From: CAVQGZ01 sp963714455
GTDB taxonomy: Bacteria; Actinomycetota; Actinomycetes; Jiangellales; Jiangellaceae
Assembly (NCBI GenBank): GCA_963714455.1
Contig: CAVQON010000017.1
Location: 124,001-188,000 of the forward strand
DNA length: 64,000 nucleotides
Direction of reading: 5' to 3'
Position 1 is the first letter of the stretch; every line of letters starts with the position of its first letter. A program made the position numbers and the translations under genes. Shown here in pieces: positions 19,895 through 27,158 of the stretch. The notes below the pieces were generated by a model. That model made no database searches, was not told the origin of the DNA, and saw nothing but the letters and a program-made list of their open reading frames with translations.

Positions 19895-20305
19895 ATGGAC
19901 GCGCGCTCGCCACGGCCCCGGCTCGATCTCGTGGTGCTCGACTGCCCCGACGCGTCGGCGCTCGGCCGGTTCTACGCCGAGGTGCTGGGGTGGCAGGTCG
20001 AGGACGGCTCGAGCGCCGACTGGACGACGCTCGTGCCCCCTGGCGGCGGTCTCACCCCGGACAACCCGGACGGCCGCGCAACCCTCGCCTTCCAGCGGAT
20101 CGACGACTGGGTCGCGCCCACCTGGCCCGGCGGCAGCCACCCGCAGCAGGTGCACCTGGACTTCTCCGTGGCAGACATCGACGCTGTCGAGCCTGCCGTG
20201 CTGGCAGCCGGGGCGCGCGTCCACGAGCACCAGCCGTCGTCCGACGGCTCGTTCCGGGTGTACCTCGACCCTGCCGGGCACCCGTTCTGCCTGGTAGCGG
20301 GGTAG
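19895..20305 (+). CDS. VOC (glyoxalase/bleomycin-resistance) family protein
   Basis: 136 residues, paired beta-alpha-beta-beta-beta modules. LDLVVLDCPDASALGRFYAEVLGW opens the first module; QQVHLDFSVADIDAVEPAVLAAGARVHEHQ and VYLDPAGHPFCLV form the second. The family includes dioxygenases, glyoxalase I and antibiotic-binding proteins; this short form has no activity that can be read from sequence. ATG 19895 is chosen over TTG 19886 because TACGTT (19882-19887) sits seven bases before the ATG as a -10 box. The gene ends two bases from the convergent carboxylase gene. Confidence 0.82.
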   Translation: MDARSPRPRLDLVVLDCPDASALGRFYAEVLGWQVEDGSSADWTTLVPPGGGLTPDNPDGRATLAFQRIDDWVAPTWPGGSHPQQVHLDFSVADIDAVEPAVLAAGARVHEHQPSSDGSFRVYLDPAGHPFCLVAG

Positions 20306-20307
20306 CG

Positions 20308-22092
20308 CTACTCCACGATGTCGCAGATCACCGCGCCGCTGGACACGGTGGAGCCCACCTCGGACGTGAGGTTGGTGATCGTGCCGGCCTTGTGAGCGTT
20401 GAGGGGCTGCTCCATCTTCATGGCCTCCAGGACGACGACGAGGTCGCCGGCCGCCACGATGTCACCCTCGCTGACCGCCATCTTCACGATGGTGCCCTGC
20501 ATCGGCGAGGCCAGGGAGTCGCCGGACGCGCCGGCCGCAGCACCGCCACCGCGCTTGCCGACGCGGCGGGCCTGCGGACGCCCGGCGGTTCCCGCTGCCC
20601 CCGGCGCCGCGCTGACGGCGAGCGACCCGGGCAGCGTGACCTGCAGGCGCTTGCCGTCCACCTCGACGGTGACGCTCTGTCGCTGGGCCGCCTCCTCGGC
20701 CTCGGCACCAGCGGCGACGAACGGCTCGATGGTGTTGTCGAACTCGGTCTCGATCCAGCGGGTGTGCACCGAGAATGGTGTGTCGGGGTCGTCCGGCGCG
20801 AACGCCGGGTCGGCCACCACCACCCGGTGGAACGTGAGGGCCGTTGCCATGCCGTCGATCTCGAACTCGGCCAGGGCGCGGCGAGAGCGCTGAAGGGCCT
20901 GCTGGCGGTTCGCCCCGGTGACGATGAGCTTGGCGAGCAGTGAGTCGAAGTTCTGGCCGATCACGCTGCCCGCCTCGACGCCGGCGTCCACGCGCACGCC
21001 GGGGCCGGACGGAGGGTCGAACACGGTGACCGGGCCGGGCATGGGCAAGAAGCCGCGGCCCGGGTCTTCGCCGTTGATGCGGAACTCGATCGAGTGACCA
21101 CGGATCGTCGGGTCGTCGTAGCCGAGCTCTTGGCCCTCGGCGATGCGGAACATCTCGCGCACCAGGTCGACCCCGGCGACCTCTTCGCTCACCGGGTGCT
21201 CGACCTGAAGCCGGGTGTTGACCTCGAGGAACGAGATGGTGCCGTCCTGGCCCACCAAGAACTCGACGGTGCCCGCGCCGTAGTAGCCGGCCTCGCGCAG
21301 GATCGCCTTGCTGGCTGCGTAGATGTCGGCGTTCTGCTTGTCGCTCAGGAACGGCGCAGGCGCCTCTTCGACCAGCTTCTGGTGGCGACGCTGCAGCGAG
21401 CAGTCACGTGTGGACACCACGACGACGTTGCCGTGCTGATCGGCCAGGCACTGGGTCTCGACGTGGCGGGGCCGGTCGAGGTAACGCTCGACGAAGCACT
21501 CGCCGCGTCCGAAGGCAGCGACGGCCTCGCGCACCGCCGAGTCGAACATCTCGGCGACCTCACCCATCTCACGGGCCACCTTGAGCCCGCGCCCGCCACC
21601 GCCGAACGCGGCCTTGATGGCGATCGGCAGGCCGTGCTGCTCGGCGAAGGCAACCACCTCGTCCGCGCCGGCGACCGGGTCGGGGGTGCCGGCCACCAGC
21701 GGCGCGCCGGCGCGCTCGGCGATGTGCCGGGCGCTCACCTTGTCGCCGAGGGACTCGATGGCCGACGGTGGTGGGCCGACCCAGATCAGCCCGGCGTCGA
21801 TGACGGCCTGGGCGAAGTGGGCGTTCTCGGACAAGAAGCCGTAGCCAGGGTGCACGGCGTCGGCGCCGGAGCGCCGGGCCACGTCGAGCAGCTTCTCGAT
21901 GTCGAGGTAGGTCTGCGCGCTCGTCTCCCCGTCCAGGGAGTACGCCTCGTCGGCGACGCGGACGTGCTGGGCGTCGCGGTCGGAGTCGGCGTAGACGGCG
22001 ACCGAGGCGATGCCGGCGTCCTTGCAGGCTCGGGCGACGCGAACAGCGATCTCGGCACGGTTGGCGATGAGGACCTTGGTGATCGTCGGCAC
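20308..22092 (-). CDS. accA3: Acyl-CoA carboxylase alpha subunit (biotin carboxylase + BCCP), AccA3-like
   Basis: 594 residues. An ATP-grasp biotin carboxylase (about 1-450: ITKVLIANRAEIAVRV, GYGFLSENAHFAQAV, FGGGGRGLKVA, EVNTRLQVEHPVSEEV) joins a C-terminal biotinyl domain with the EAMKM lysine motif. It carboxylates biotin using bicarbonate and ATP and passes it to beta subunits. The start is GTG 22092, supported by a TAGACT -10 box eight bases upstream. It is the only alpha subunit in the window and may serve both beta subunits (23.3 and 27.2 kb), as AccA3 serves several in mycobacteria; that sharing is inferred. Confidence 0.95.
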   Translation of the reverse strand: MPTITKVLIANRAEIAVRVARACKDAGIASVAVYADSDRDAQHVRVADEAYSLDGETSAQTYLDIEKLLDVARRSGADAVHPGYGFLSENAHFAQAVIDAGLIWVGPPPSAIESLGDKVSARHIAERAGAPLVAGTPDPVAGADEVVAFAEQHGLPIAIKAAFGGGGRGLKVAREMGEVAEMFDSAVREAVAAFGRGECFVERYLDRPRHVETQCLADQHGNVVVVSTRDCSLQRRHQKLVEEAPAPFLSDKQNADIYAASKAILREAGYYGAGTVEFLVGQDGTISFLEVNTRLQVEHPVSEEVAGVDLVREMFRIAEGQELGYDDPTIRGHSIEFRINGEDPGRGFLPMPGPVTVFDPPSGPGVRVDAGVEAGSVIGQNFDSLLAKLIVTGANRQQALQRSRRALAEFEIDGMATALTFHRVVVADPAFAPDDPDTPFSVHTRWIETEFDNTIEPFVAAGAEAEEAAQRQSVTVEVDGKRLQVTLPGSLAVSAAPGAAGTAGRPQARRVGKRGGGAAAGASGDSLASPMQGTIVKMAVSEGDIVAAGDLVVVLEAMKMEQPLNAHKAGTITNLTSEVGSTVSSGAVICDIVE

Positions 22093-22100
22093 GGCTCGAA

Positions 22101-22163
22101 AGTCTAGATGCACGGCGTCGGCGGCGGGCAGGGTCGTCCGTCACAACCACGACCCCCTACCGT
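22101..22163. promoter_or_regulatory. Divergent near-leaderless promoters of accA3-like gene and acyl-CoA dehydrogenase
   Basis: Minus-strand TAGACT (22101-22106) is eight bases before GTG 22092. Plus-strand TACCGT (22158-22163) is seven bases before ATG 22171. The 78-base gap could let one regulator control both. Motifs seen, promoter use inferred. Confidence 0.4.
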
Positions 22164-22170
22164 GAGGCCC

Positions 22171-23337
22171 ATGAGCCATGAGCTTTCTGCCGATCACGAG
22201 GCGTTCAGGAAGGTCGTGCGCGACTTCGCCGAGCAGGAGGTCGCCCCGCACGTGGCCGAGTGGGACCGCAAGCACCACTTCCCGCTCGAGACCGTCGCCG
22301 CGATGGGCGAGATGGGACTGTTCGGCATCACCGCCCCGCCGGAGTACGGGGGCGCCGGCGGCGACTTCACCAGTCTCTGCATCGCCATCGAAGAGCTGGG
22401 ACGCGTCGACCAGTCGGTGGGCATCACCCTGTCGGCGGGTGTGGGCCTCGGCATCACCCCCATCGCCATGTTCGGCACCGACGAGCAGAAGCAGCGCTAC
22501 CTGCCTGACCTGGTCGCCGGCCGGGCACTGGCGGCGTTCGGTCTCACCGAGCCAGAGGCGGGCTCGGACGCGGGCGGCACGACGACCCTCGCCCGGCTCG
22601 ACGGCGACGAGTGGGTGATCACGGGCGCCAAGGCCTTCATCACGAACTCCGGCACCGACATCACCTCCGTGGTGACCGTCACGACACGTACCGGCACACG
22701 CGCGGACGGCAGGCCCGAGATCTCAGCCATCCTCGTGCCCGCCGGGACGCCGGGGTTCATCGTCGAGCCGCCCTACGACAAGCTGGGCTGGCACGCGTCC
22801 GACACCCACGGCCTGACGTTCGACGGGGCCCGCGTGCCGGCGGCCAACCTGCTGGGGGAGCGCGGCAGCGGCTTCCGCCAGTTCTTGGCCACGCTCGACG
22901 ACGGACGCATCGCCATCGCCGCTCTCGCCCTCGGCCTGGCCCGGGCGTGCCTGGAGCAGTCGGTCGCCTACGCCGGCGAAAGGATGGCCTTCGGCCGTCC
23001 GATCGGGTCGAACCAGGGGGTGGCCTTTCCGCTGGCCGACCTCGACGTCGCGGTCGAGAGCTCGACCCTGCTCGTGTACAAGGCGGCGGCGCTCAAGGAC
23101 GCCGGCGCTGACCCGGCGACGGTGGCCCGTGCTGCCGCGCGCGCCAAGCTGTACGCGACCGAGGCGGCGGTGAGCGCCACGCGGGTCGCCACGCAGGTGT
23201 TCGGTGGCTACGGCTTCATCGAGGAGTACCCCGTCGCCCGGTTCTACCGCGACGCGAAGATCCTCGAGGTGGGCGAAGGCACCAGCGAGGTGCAGCGTCT
23301 CGTGCTGGCTCGGGCCTTGGGGCTTCCGGTCGGCTGA
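22171..23337 (+). CDS. Acyl-CoA dehydrogenase
   Basis: 388 residues, standard length. FAD-dependent alpha,beta-dehydrogenation of acyl-CoA. Signatures: FGLTEPEAGSDAGG (family signature 1, near residue 124), ITGAKAFITNSG, RMAFGRPIGSNQGV, and the C-terminal ATQVFGGYGFIEEYPVARFYRDAKILEVGEGTSE signature 2 region (read here in parts), with a catalytic Glu in the EVGEG segment. The ATG at 22171 follows a TACCGT -10 box by seven bases. Its stop overlaps the beta-carboxylase start by one base. Pairing with a carboxylase beta subunit suggests branched-chain or odd-chain acyl-CoA breakdown; the substrate is not resolved. Confidence 0.93.
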   Translation: MSHELSADHEAFRKVVRDFAEQEVAPHVAEWDRKHHFPLETVAAMGEMGLFGITAPPEYGGAGGDFTSLCIAIEELGRVDQSVGITLSAGVGLGITPIAMFGTDEQKQRYLPDLVAGRALAAFGLTEPEAGSDAGGTTTLARLDGDEWVITGAKAFITNSGTDITSVVTVTTRTGTRADGRPEISAILVPAGTPGFIVEPPYDKLGWHASDTHGLTFDGARVPAANLLGERGSGFRQFLATLDDGRIAIAALALGLARACLEQSVAYAGERMAFGRPIGSNQGVAFPLADLDVAVESSTLLVYKAAALKDAGADPATVARAAARAKLYATEAAVSATRVATQVFGGYGFIEEYPVARFYRDAKILEVGEGTSEVQRLVLARALGLPVG

Positions 23338-24866
23338 TGTCCCACGACCACTGGTCCGAGGTCGCCGCGGCCCGCGAGCGCACCCTGGCACCGTCCGAGG
23401 CGGGCGCGACCAAGCTGGCGTCGCAGAACAAGCTGCACGTACGGGAGCGGCTCGACCTGCTGCTCGACGCCGGCACGTTCATCGAGGACGGTCAGCTGGC
23501 CAATGCGCTGGCCGACGGGCTGCCGGCCGACGGCGTCGTTACCGGCCGGGGGCTGGTGGACGGTCGACCGGTCGTCGTCGTCGCCAACGACCCGACGGTC
23601 AAGGCAGGCTCGTGGGGCGCGCGCACGGTCGAGAAGATCGTCCGGGCCACCGAGATGGCGCTCTCCGAGGAGCTGCCGATCTTCTGGCTGGTCGACTCCG
23701 CCGGGGCGCGGATCACCGACCAGGTGCAGCTCTTCCCGGGACGCCGCGGGGCCGGGCGGATCTTTCGCAACCAGGTGCTGCTCTCGGGCAAGGTGCCGCA
23801 GATCTGCTGCCTGTTCGGGCCGAGCGCGGCCGGCGGGGCCTACATCCCGGCGTTCTGCGACATCGTGATCATGGTGGAGGGCAACGCCTCGATGTACCTC
23901 GGGTCGCCTCGTATGGCGGAGATGGTGGTCGGTGAGCAGGTGACGCTGGACGAGATGGGCGGGGCTCGGATGCACGCCAGCGTCTCCGGCTGCGGCGACA
24001 ACCTGGCCGTCGACGACGCCGACGCGATCGAGCAGGCCCAGGCGTTCTTCTCCTACCTCCCGTCGACATGGCGGACGGCGCCGCCGGTGTACGCGGCCGG
24101 AACACCCGAGCGGGAGTTCGCCCGCGACCTCGTCCCCGACGACGAGGCGATCGGCTACGACGTGCACGCCGTGGTGGACGCCCTCGTCGACGAAGGCTCG
24201 TTCTTCGAGGTCAAGCCGTTGTTCGCGCCCGAGATGGTGGTCGGGTTCGGCCTGCTGGACGGGGCTCCGATCGGGGTGCTGGCCAACAACCCCGGCGTGA
24301 AGGGCGGCGTGCTGTTCGCCGACACCGCCGACAAGGCCGCCCGCTTCATCTGGCTGTGCGACGCGTTCAACGTGCCGCTGCTCTACCTGATGGACGTGCC
24401 CGGCTTCATGATCGGCTCGGCCGTGGAGCGTGCCGGCATCATCCGGCACGGGGCGAAGATGATCACCGCTGTCGCCGAGGCGACCGTCCCGACGGTGTCG
24501 GTGGTGCTGCGCAAGGCCTACGGCGCCGGGCTCTACGCCATGGCCGGTCCCGGGTTCGCCCCCGACGCCTGCCTCGCCCTGCCCAGCGCGAAGGTCGCCG
24601 TGATGGGGCCGGAGGCCGCGGTGAACGCCGTCTACGCGAACAAGATCGCCGCGATCGACGACCCCGCCGCTCGCGAGACGTATGTGGCCGCGCTGCGCGA
24701 GGAGTACGAAGAAGACATCGACATCCTGCGGCTGGCCGCTGACCTGGTGATCGACGCGATCATCGAGCCGCACGAGCTGCGCGCCGAGCTGATCGCCCGG
24801 TTCGCCGCGGCGTCCGGCAAAGACCGCTCGCGGCCCGCGAAGCGCCACGGCGTCCCGCCGGTCTGA
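23337..24866 (+). CDS. Acyl-CoA carboxylase beta subunit (AccD1/AccD2-like)
   Basis: 509 residues, two crotonase-fold carboxyltransferase domains. N-domain: LHVRERLDLLLD, LVDSAGARITDQ, FGPSAAGGAYIPAF; C-domain: VGFGLLDGAPIGVLANNPG, FLMDVPGF-like LYLMDVPGFMIGS, and RKAYGAGLYAMAGPGF. Divergent from the accD at 27.2 kb (MCC/AccD2-like sequence features). It lies directly behind an acyl-CoA dehydrogenase, as accD2-fadE13 and accD1-fadE19 do in M. tuberculosis. No alpha subunit follows, so it likely borrows the divergent one at 20.3 kb. Substrate, possibly methylcrotonyl- or another branched acyl-CoA, is inferred. Confidence 0.92.
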   Translation: MSHDHWSEVAAARERTLAPSEAGATKLASQNKLHVRERLDLLLDAGTFIEDGQLANALADGLPADGVVTGRGLVDGRPVVVVANDPTVKAGSWGARTVEKIVRATEMALSEELPIFWLVDSAGARITDQVQLFPGRRGAGRIFRNQVLLSGKVPQICCLFGPSAAGGAYIPAFCDIVIMVEGNASMYLGSPRMAEMVVGEQVTLDEMGGARMHASVSGCGDNLAVDDADAIEQAQAFFSYLPSTWRTAPPVYAAGTPEREFARDLVPDDEAIGYDVHAVVDALVDEGSFFEVKPLFAPEMVVGFGLLDGAPIGVLANNPGVKGGVLFADTADKAARFIWLCDAFNVPLLYLMDVPGFMIGSAVERAGIIRHGAKMITAVAEATVPTVSVVLRKAYGAGLYAMAGPGFAPDACLALPSAKVAVMGPEAAVNAVYANKIAAIDDPAARETYVAALREEYEEDIDILRLAADLVIDAIIEPHELRAELIARFAAASGKDRSRPAKRHGVPPV

Positions 24867-24905
24867 CCCGCAGCCTGGCCATCGGCGAGGGCGGCACACG
24901 TTCTC

Positions 24906-24931
24906 TACACCTAACGTGCATACTAGGTGTA
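24906..24931. promoter_or_regulatory. vapBC operator palindrome overlapping the start codon
   Basis: Perfect 8-bp inverted repeat TACACCTA (24906-24913) / TAGGTGTA (24924-24931) with a 10-base spacer. The last base is the A of the vapB ATG, and a CATACT -10 box (24919-24924) lies inside it. This is where a VapB-VapC complex would be expected to repress its own operon. Palindrome seen, binding inferred. Confidence 0.6.
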
Positions 24932-25143
24932 TGACCCGGGTGCGCACGAACATCGAGATCGAGGACGACCACGTCCGCACGATCATGGACCGCTACAGCG
25001 TCCACACCAAGACCGAGGCCGTCGAGCTGGCGCTGCGGCACCTTGCCGGCCAGCCGATGACCCGTGAGCAGGCGCTGGCGATGCGTGGTGGTCGGGCGAT
25101 CGGCGACGTCCCGGGGGACGTCGCTCCGCGTGGCGGCGCGTGA
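24931..25143 (+). CDS. vapB: VapB-family antitoxin
   Basis: 70 residues, beginning MTRVRTNIEIEDDHVRTIM, the beta-strand/helix start of the VapB antitoxins that act as ribbon-helix-helix-like DNA binders. HTKTEAVELALRHLAG is the dimerisation helix, and the C-terminal tail (MRGGRAIGDVPGD) would thread into the toxin. ATG 24931 is chosen: it gives the canonical N-terminus and sits six bases after a CATACT -10 box, with no spaced ribosome site, so a leaderless message is likely. It overlaps vapC by GTGA. It neutralises VapC and probably autorepresses through the palindrome at its start. Confidence 0.88.
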   Translation: MTRVRTNIEIEDDHVRTIMDRYSVHTKTEAVELALRHLAGQPMTREQALAMRGGRAIGDVPGDVAPRGGA

Positions 25144-25550
25144 TCCTGGCCGACACCTCGGCGTGGGTCGAGTACGACCGAGCCACCGGCAGCCCAGCGG
25201 ACCGACGACTGGCCGCGCTCATCGCCACCGACGGCCCGCTGCTGGTCACCGAGCCGGTGCTCATGGAGGTGCTTGCTGGTGCGCGCAGCGACGTCCGCGA
25301 GAGGGATCTACGCCGCCTGATGCTGAGCTTCGGATGGGTGTCGTTCGACGCGGTCACCGACTTCGAAGGAGCCGCACGCATCTACCGCCGCTGTCGGCAG
25401 CAGGGTGTCACCCCTCGAGGGATGGTCGACTGCATGATCGCGATGGTCGCCCACCGTGCCGGAGCCGCACTGCTCTCGTGGGACGTCGACATGGAGCGAG
25501 TCGCTCGGGTGATCGGAGTCTCGCTGGACGAGGGATCGCTGCACGCGTGA
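25140..25550 (+). CDS. vapC: VapC-family PIN-domain toxin (ribonuclease)
   Basis: 136 residues with all acidic PIN residues: D5 (ILADTSAWVE), E43 (VLMEVLAGA), D97 (GMVDCMIA) and D115/D117 (LSWDVDME). VapC toxins are Mg-dependent endoribonucleases, often cutting tRNA or rRNA. The start is GTG 25140, overlapping vapB by 4 bases, so translation is coupled. The active site looks intact, so the toxin is probably functional. The pair sits between two carboxylase-related loci that are close together in relatives, suggesting insertion of a small mobile or horizontally gained cassette. Confidence 0.9.
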   Translation: MILADTSAWVEYDRATGSPADRRLAALIATDGPLLVTEPVLMEVLAGARSDVRERDLRRLMLSFGWVSFDAVTDFEGAARIYRRCRQQGVTPRGMVDCMIAMVAHRAGAALLSWDVDMERVARVIGVSLDEGSLHA

Positions 25551-25569
25551 CGGCCGGCGGCTGGTGGCC

Positions 25570-26184
25570 TCAGGCGCGCCAGAGGGACGGCCAGGCGACG
25601 TCCATGCCGGCCAGCAGGCGGCGCAGCAGCGGCAGCGACAGACCCACGACGGTGTGCGGGTCGCCGACGACCCGCTCGACGAAGGGCCCGCCGAGCCCGT
25701 CGATGGTGAACGCCCCGGCCACGTGCAGCGGCTCCCCGGTCGCGACGTAGGCCGCGACCTCGTCGTCGGACACCTCGGCGAACGTCACCTGCGCCGACGC
25801 CAGTCCCGACGCCGACTGGTCGCTGCCCAGGTCGACCAGGTGGTGCCCGGTGTGCAGGACGCCGGTGCGTCCGCGCATCGCCTGCCACCGCGCGACGGCG
25901 TCGGCGGCGTCACGGGGCTTGCCGTAGGCGGCCCCGTCGAGCTCGAACACCGAGTCGCACCCGAGCACGAGCTCGCGTCCGATGTGCAGCCGGTCCTCAC
26001 CCAGGCGCGCAGCGACGGCCTCGGCCTTGAGCCGCGCCAGCGCAACGGCGGTCGCGGCGGGCGAGCCGGCATCGACGCCGTCCTCGTCCACGCCGCTCAC
26101 CACCACCTCGGGCTCGATGCCCGCGGCACGCAGGGTCGCCAGGCGTGCGGGGGAGGCCGAGCCCAGAACCAGGCGAACCGACAA
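25570..26184 (-). CDS. maf: Maf-family nucleotide pyrophosphatase
   Basis: 204 residues. RLVLGSASPARLATLRAAG at the N-terminus (substrate loop), LGCDSVFELDG (catalytic Asp) and GKPRDAADA are Maf/HAM1-like landmarks. The family hydrolyses non-canonical or modified nucleoside triphosphates and has been tied to septation. No ATG or GTG exists at the expected N-terminus; TTG 26184 gives the family start (SVRLVLGSAS) five bases after the preceding stop. A Maf gene lies next to accE5 in M. tuberculosis (Rv3282), so the locus is conserved apart from the intervening flavin reductase gene. Confidence 0.88.
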   Translation of the reverse strand: MSVRLVLGSASPARLATLRAAGIEPEVVVSGVDEDGVDAGSPAATAVALARLKAEAVAARLGEDRLHIGRELVLGCDSVFELDGAAYGKPRDAADAVARWQAMRGRTGVLHTGHHLVDLGSDQSASGLASAQVTFAEVSDDEVAAYVATGEPLHVAGAFTIDGLGGPFVERVVGDPHTVVGLSLPLLRRLLAGMDVAWPSLWRA

Positions 26185-26189
26185 CGGCG

Positions 26190-26810
26190 TCAGCGCTTGA
26201 ACATGAGGTGGTACGGAAACGCCTGCGTCTCGTCGATCGTCGCGACCCGGCCGGGGTGGATGTAGGCCAGCAGCGGCGACCCCGCCAACGCGTCGTGCTC
26301 GTCCTTGTTGATGCGCCGCACGAGCTTGGCCGAGGCATGCACCGCGACCACCTTGCCGAGCAGCAGCACGTTGTGGCCCAGGCCCTCGACGGTGTCGTGC
26401 AGCTCGCACTCCAGGTGCAGCCGGCACCCCGCGATCAGGTGCCCGTCCACGGCGGAGGCCGGGATGAAGTGCAGCATGTCCAGCGTGGGCTTGGAGCCGT
26501 CTGACTCGCGCGGCGCGGCCGCCAGGCTCGCCTCGAGCAGCATGGTCGGCGAGGGGTAGCCGACCGTGAACACGCCGGTTCGCAGCGCGTTGCGGTACGT
26601 CCCGTGGTCGGGGTGGCACACGAAGCCGAACCAGTTCTCCCAGCTCACGGGCATCGCCAGGTGCTTCGGCGCGACGTCGGGGGAGCCGTCCGGCTCGGTC
26701 GTGGCCACCAGCACGAGCGGGGCGACGATGGGGAACCGCTCCCAGATCGGTCTGTCCAGCGGGATCTCGACGTATCCCTCGGGCTGACTGGTGGTCTGGC
26801 TGGCGCTCAT
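26190..26810 (-). CDS. Flavin reductase-like (FMN-binding split-barrel) protein
   Basis: 206 residues, split-barrel flavin reductase-like domain: PIVAPLVLVATTEPDGSPDVAPKH, then GFVCHPDHGTYRNALRTGVFTVGYP, typical of the DIM6/NTAB family that binds FMN and often reduces it for a partner monooxygenase. GGAGGG lies just before ATG 26810. No partner oxygenase is nearby. A GGGTACAAAGTCCG stretch 80 bases upstream resembles a DosR box weakly. Substrate unknown. Confidence 0.82.
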   Translation of the reverse strand: MSASQTTSQPEGYVEIPLDRPIWERFPIVAPLVLVATTEPDGSPDVAPKHLAMPVSWENWFGFVCHPDHGTYRNALRTGVFTVGYPSPTMLLEASLAAAPRESDGSKPTLDMLHFIPASAVDGHLIAGCRLHLECELHDTVEGLGHNVLLLGKVVAVHASAKLVRRINKDEHDALAGSPLLAYIHPGRVATIDETQAFPYHLMFKR

Positions 26811-26898
26811 GAGCCCTCCCGGCGTCGGCCTGAGACTTCTGTCACAACGCCGACTCGAGTGAGGCTATCGGAGGATGGGTGGTGTGCGGGGGTACAAA

Positions 26899-26925
26899 GT
26901 CCGGGCCGAAGGTCCTTACCCGGAC
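26899..26925 (-). terminator. Candidate terminator at the end of the acc beta-epsilon operon
   Basis: Minus-strand stem GTCCGGG (26919-26925) / CCCGGAC (26899-26905) encloses the accE stop codon and is followed by TTTGT. Arms seen, termination inferred. Confidence 0.4.
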
Positions 26926-27158
26926 GTCCACCCACTGGCCTGCCACGCACCCGGACCGACCTGCACCGGTGCCCGGTGCCCGCGCCAGTGCGCCGACCAG
27001 CCGCCGAGGTCGCCCGCCTGCGCAGGTGCCTGGCCGCCGCCGAGGGTCGCAGCCGCCGCCGCAGCGGCGGTCAGGGCCGTCACGACAGCAGCGACCTCGA
27101 CGTCACTGGGGTTGCCACGAATCCGCCAGGTGGAGCCCGACGTGTCAGCGGCGCTCAC
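26916..27158 (-). CDS. accE: Acyl-CoA carboxylase epsilon subunit
   Basis: 80 residues, too short and Ala-rich to recognise by itself, but WRIRGNPSDVEVAAVVTALTA is the typical start of actinobacterial acyl-CoA carboxylase epsilon subunits and the ending ...SGW fits. The GTG at 27158 overlaps the beta-subunit stop by 4 bases (GTGA). Epsilon subunits bind the alpha/beta complex and raise its activity (AccE5, PccE). The family is confined to actinobacteria, which supports the host assignment. Pairing with this beta subunit points to a propionyl/acetyl-CoA carboxylase. Confidence 0.85.
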   Translation of the reverse strand: MSAADTSGSTWRIRGNPSDVEVAAVVTALTAAAAAAATLGGGQAPAQAGDLGGWSAHWRGHRAPVQVGPGAWQASGWTSG

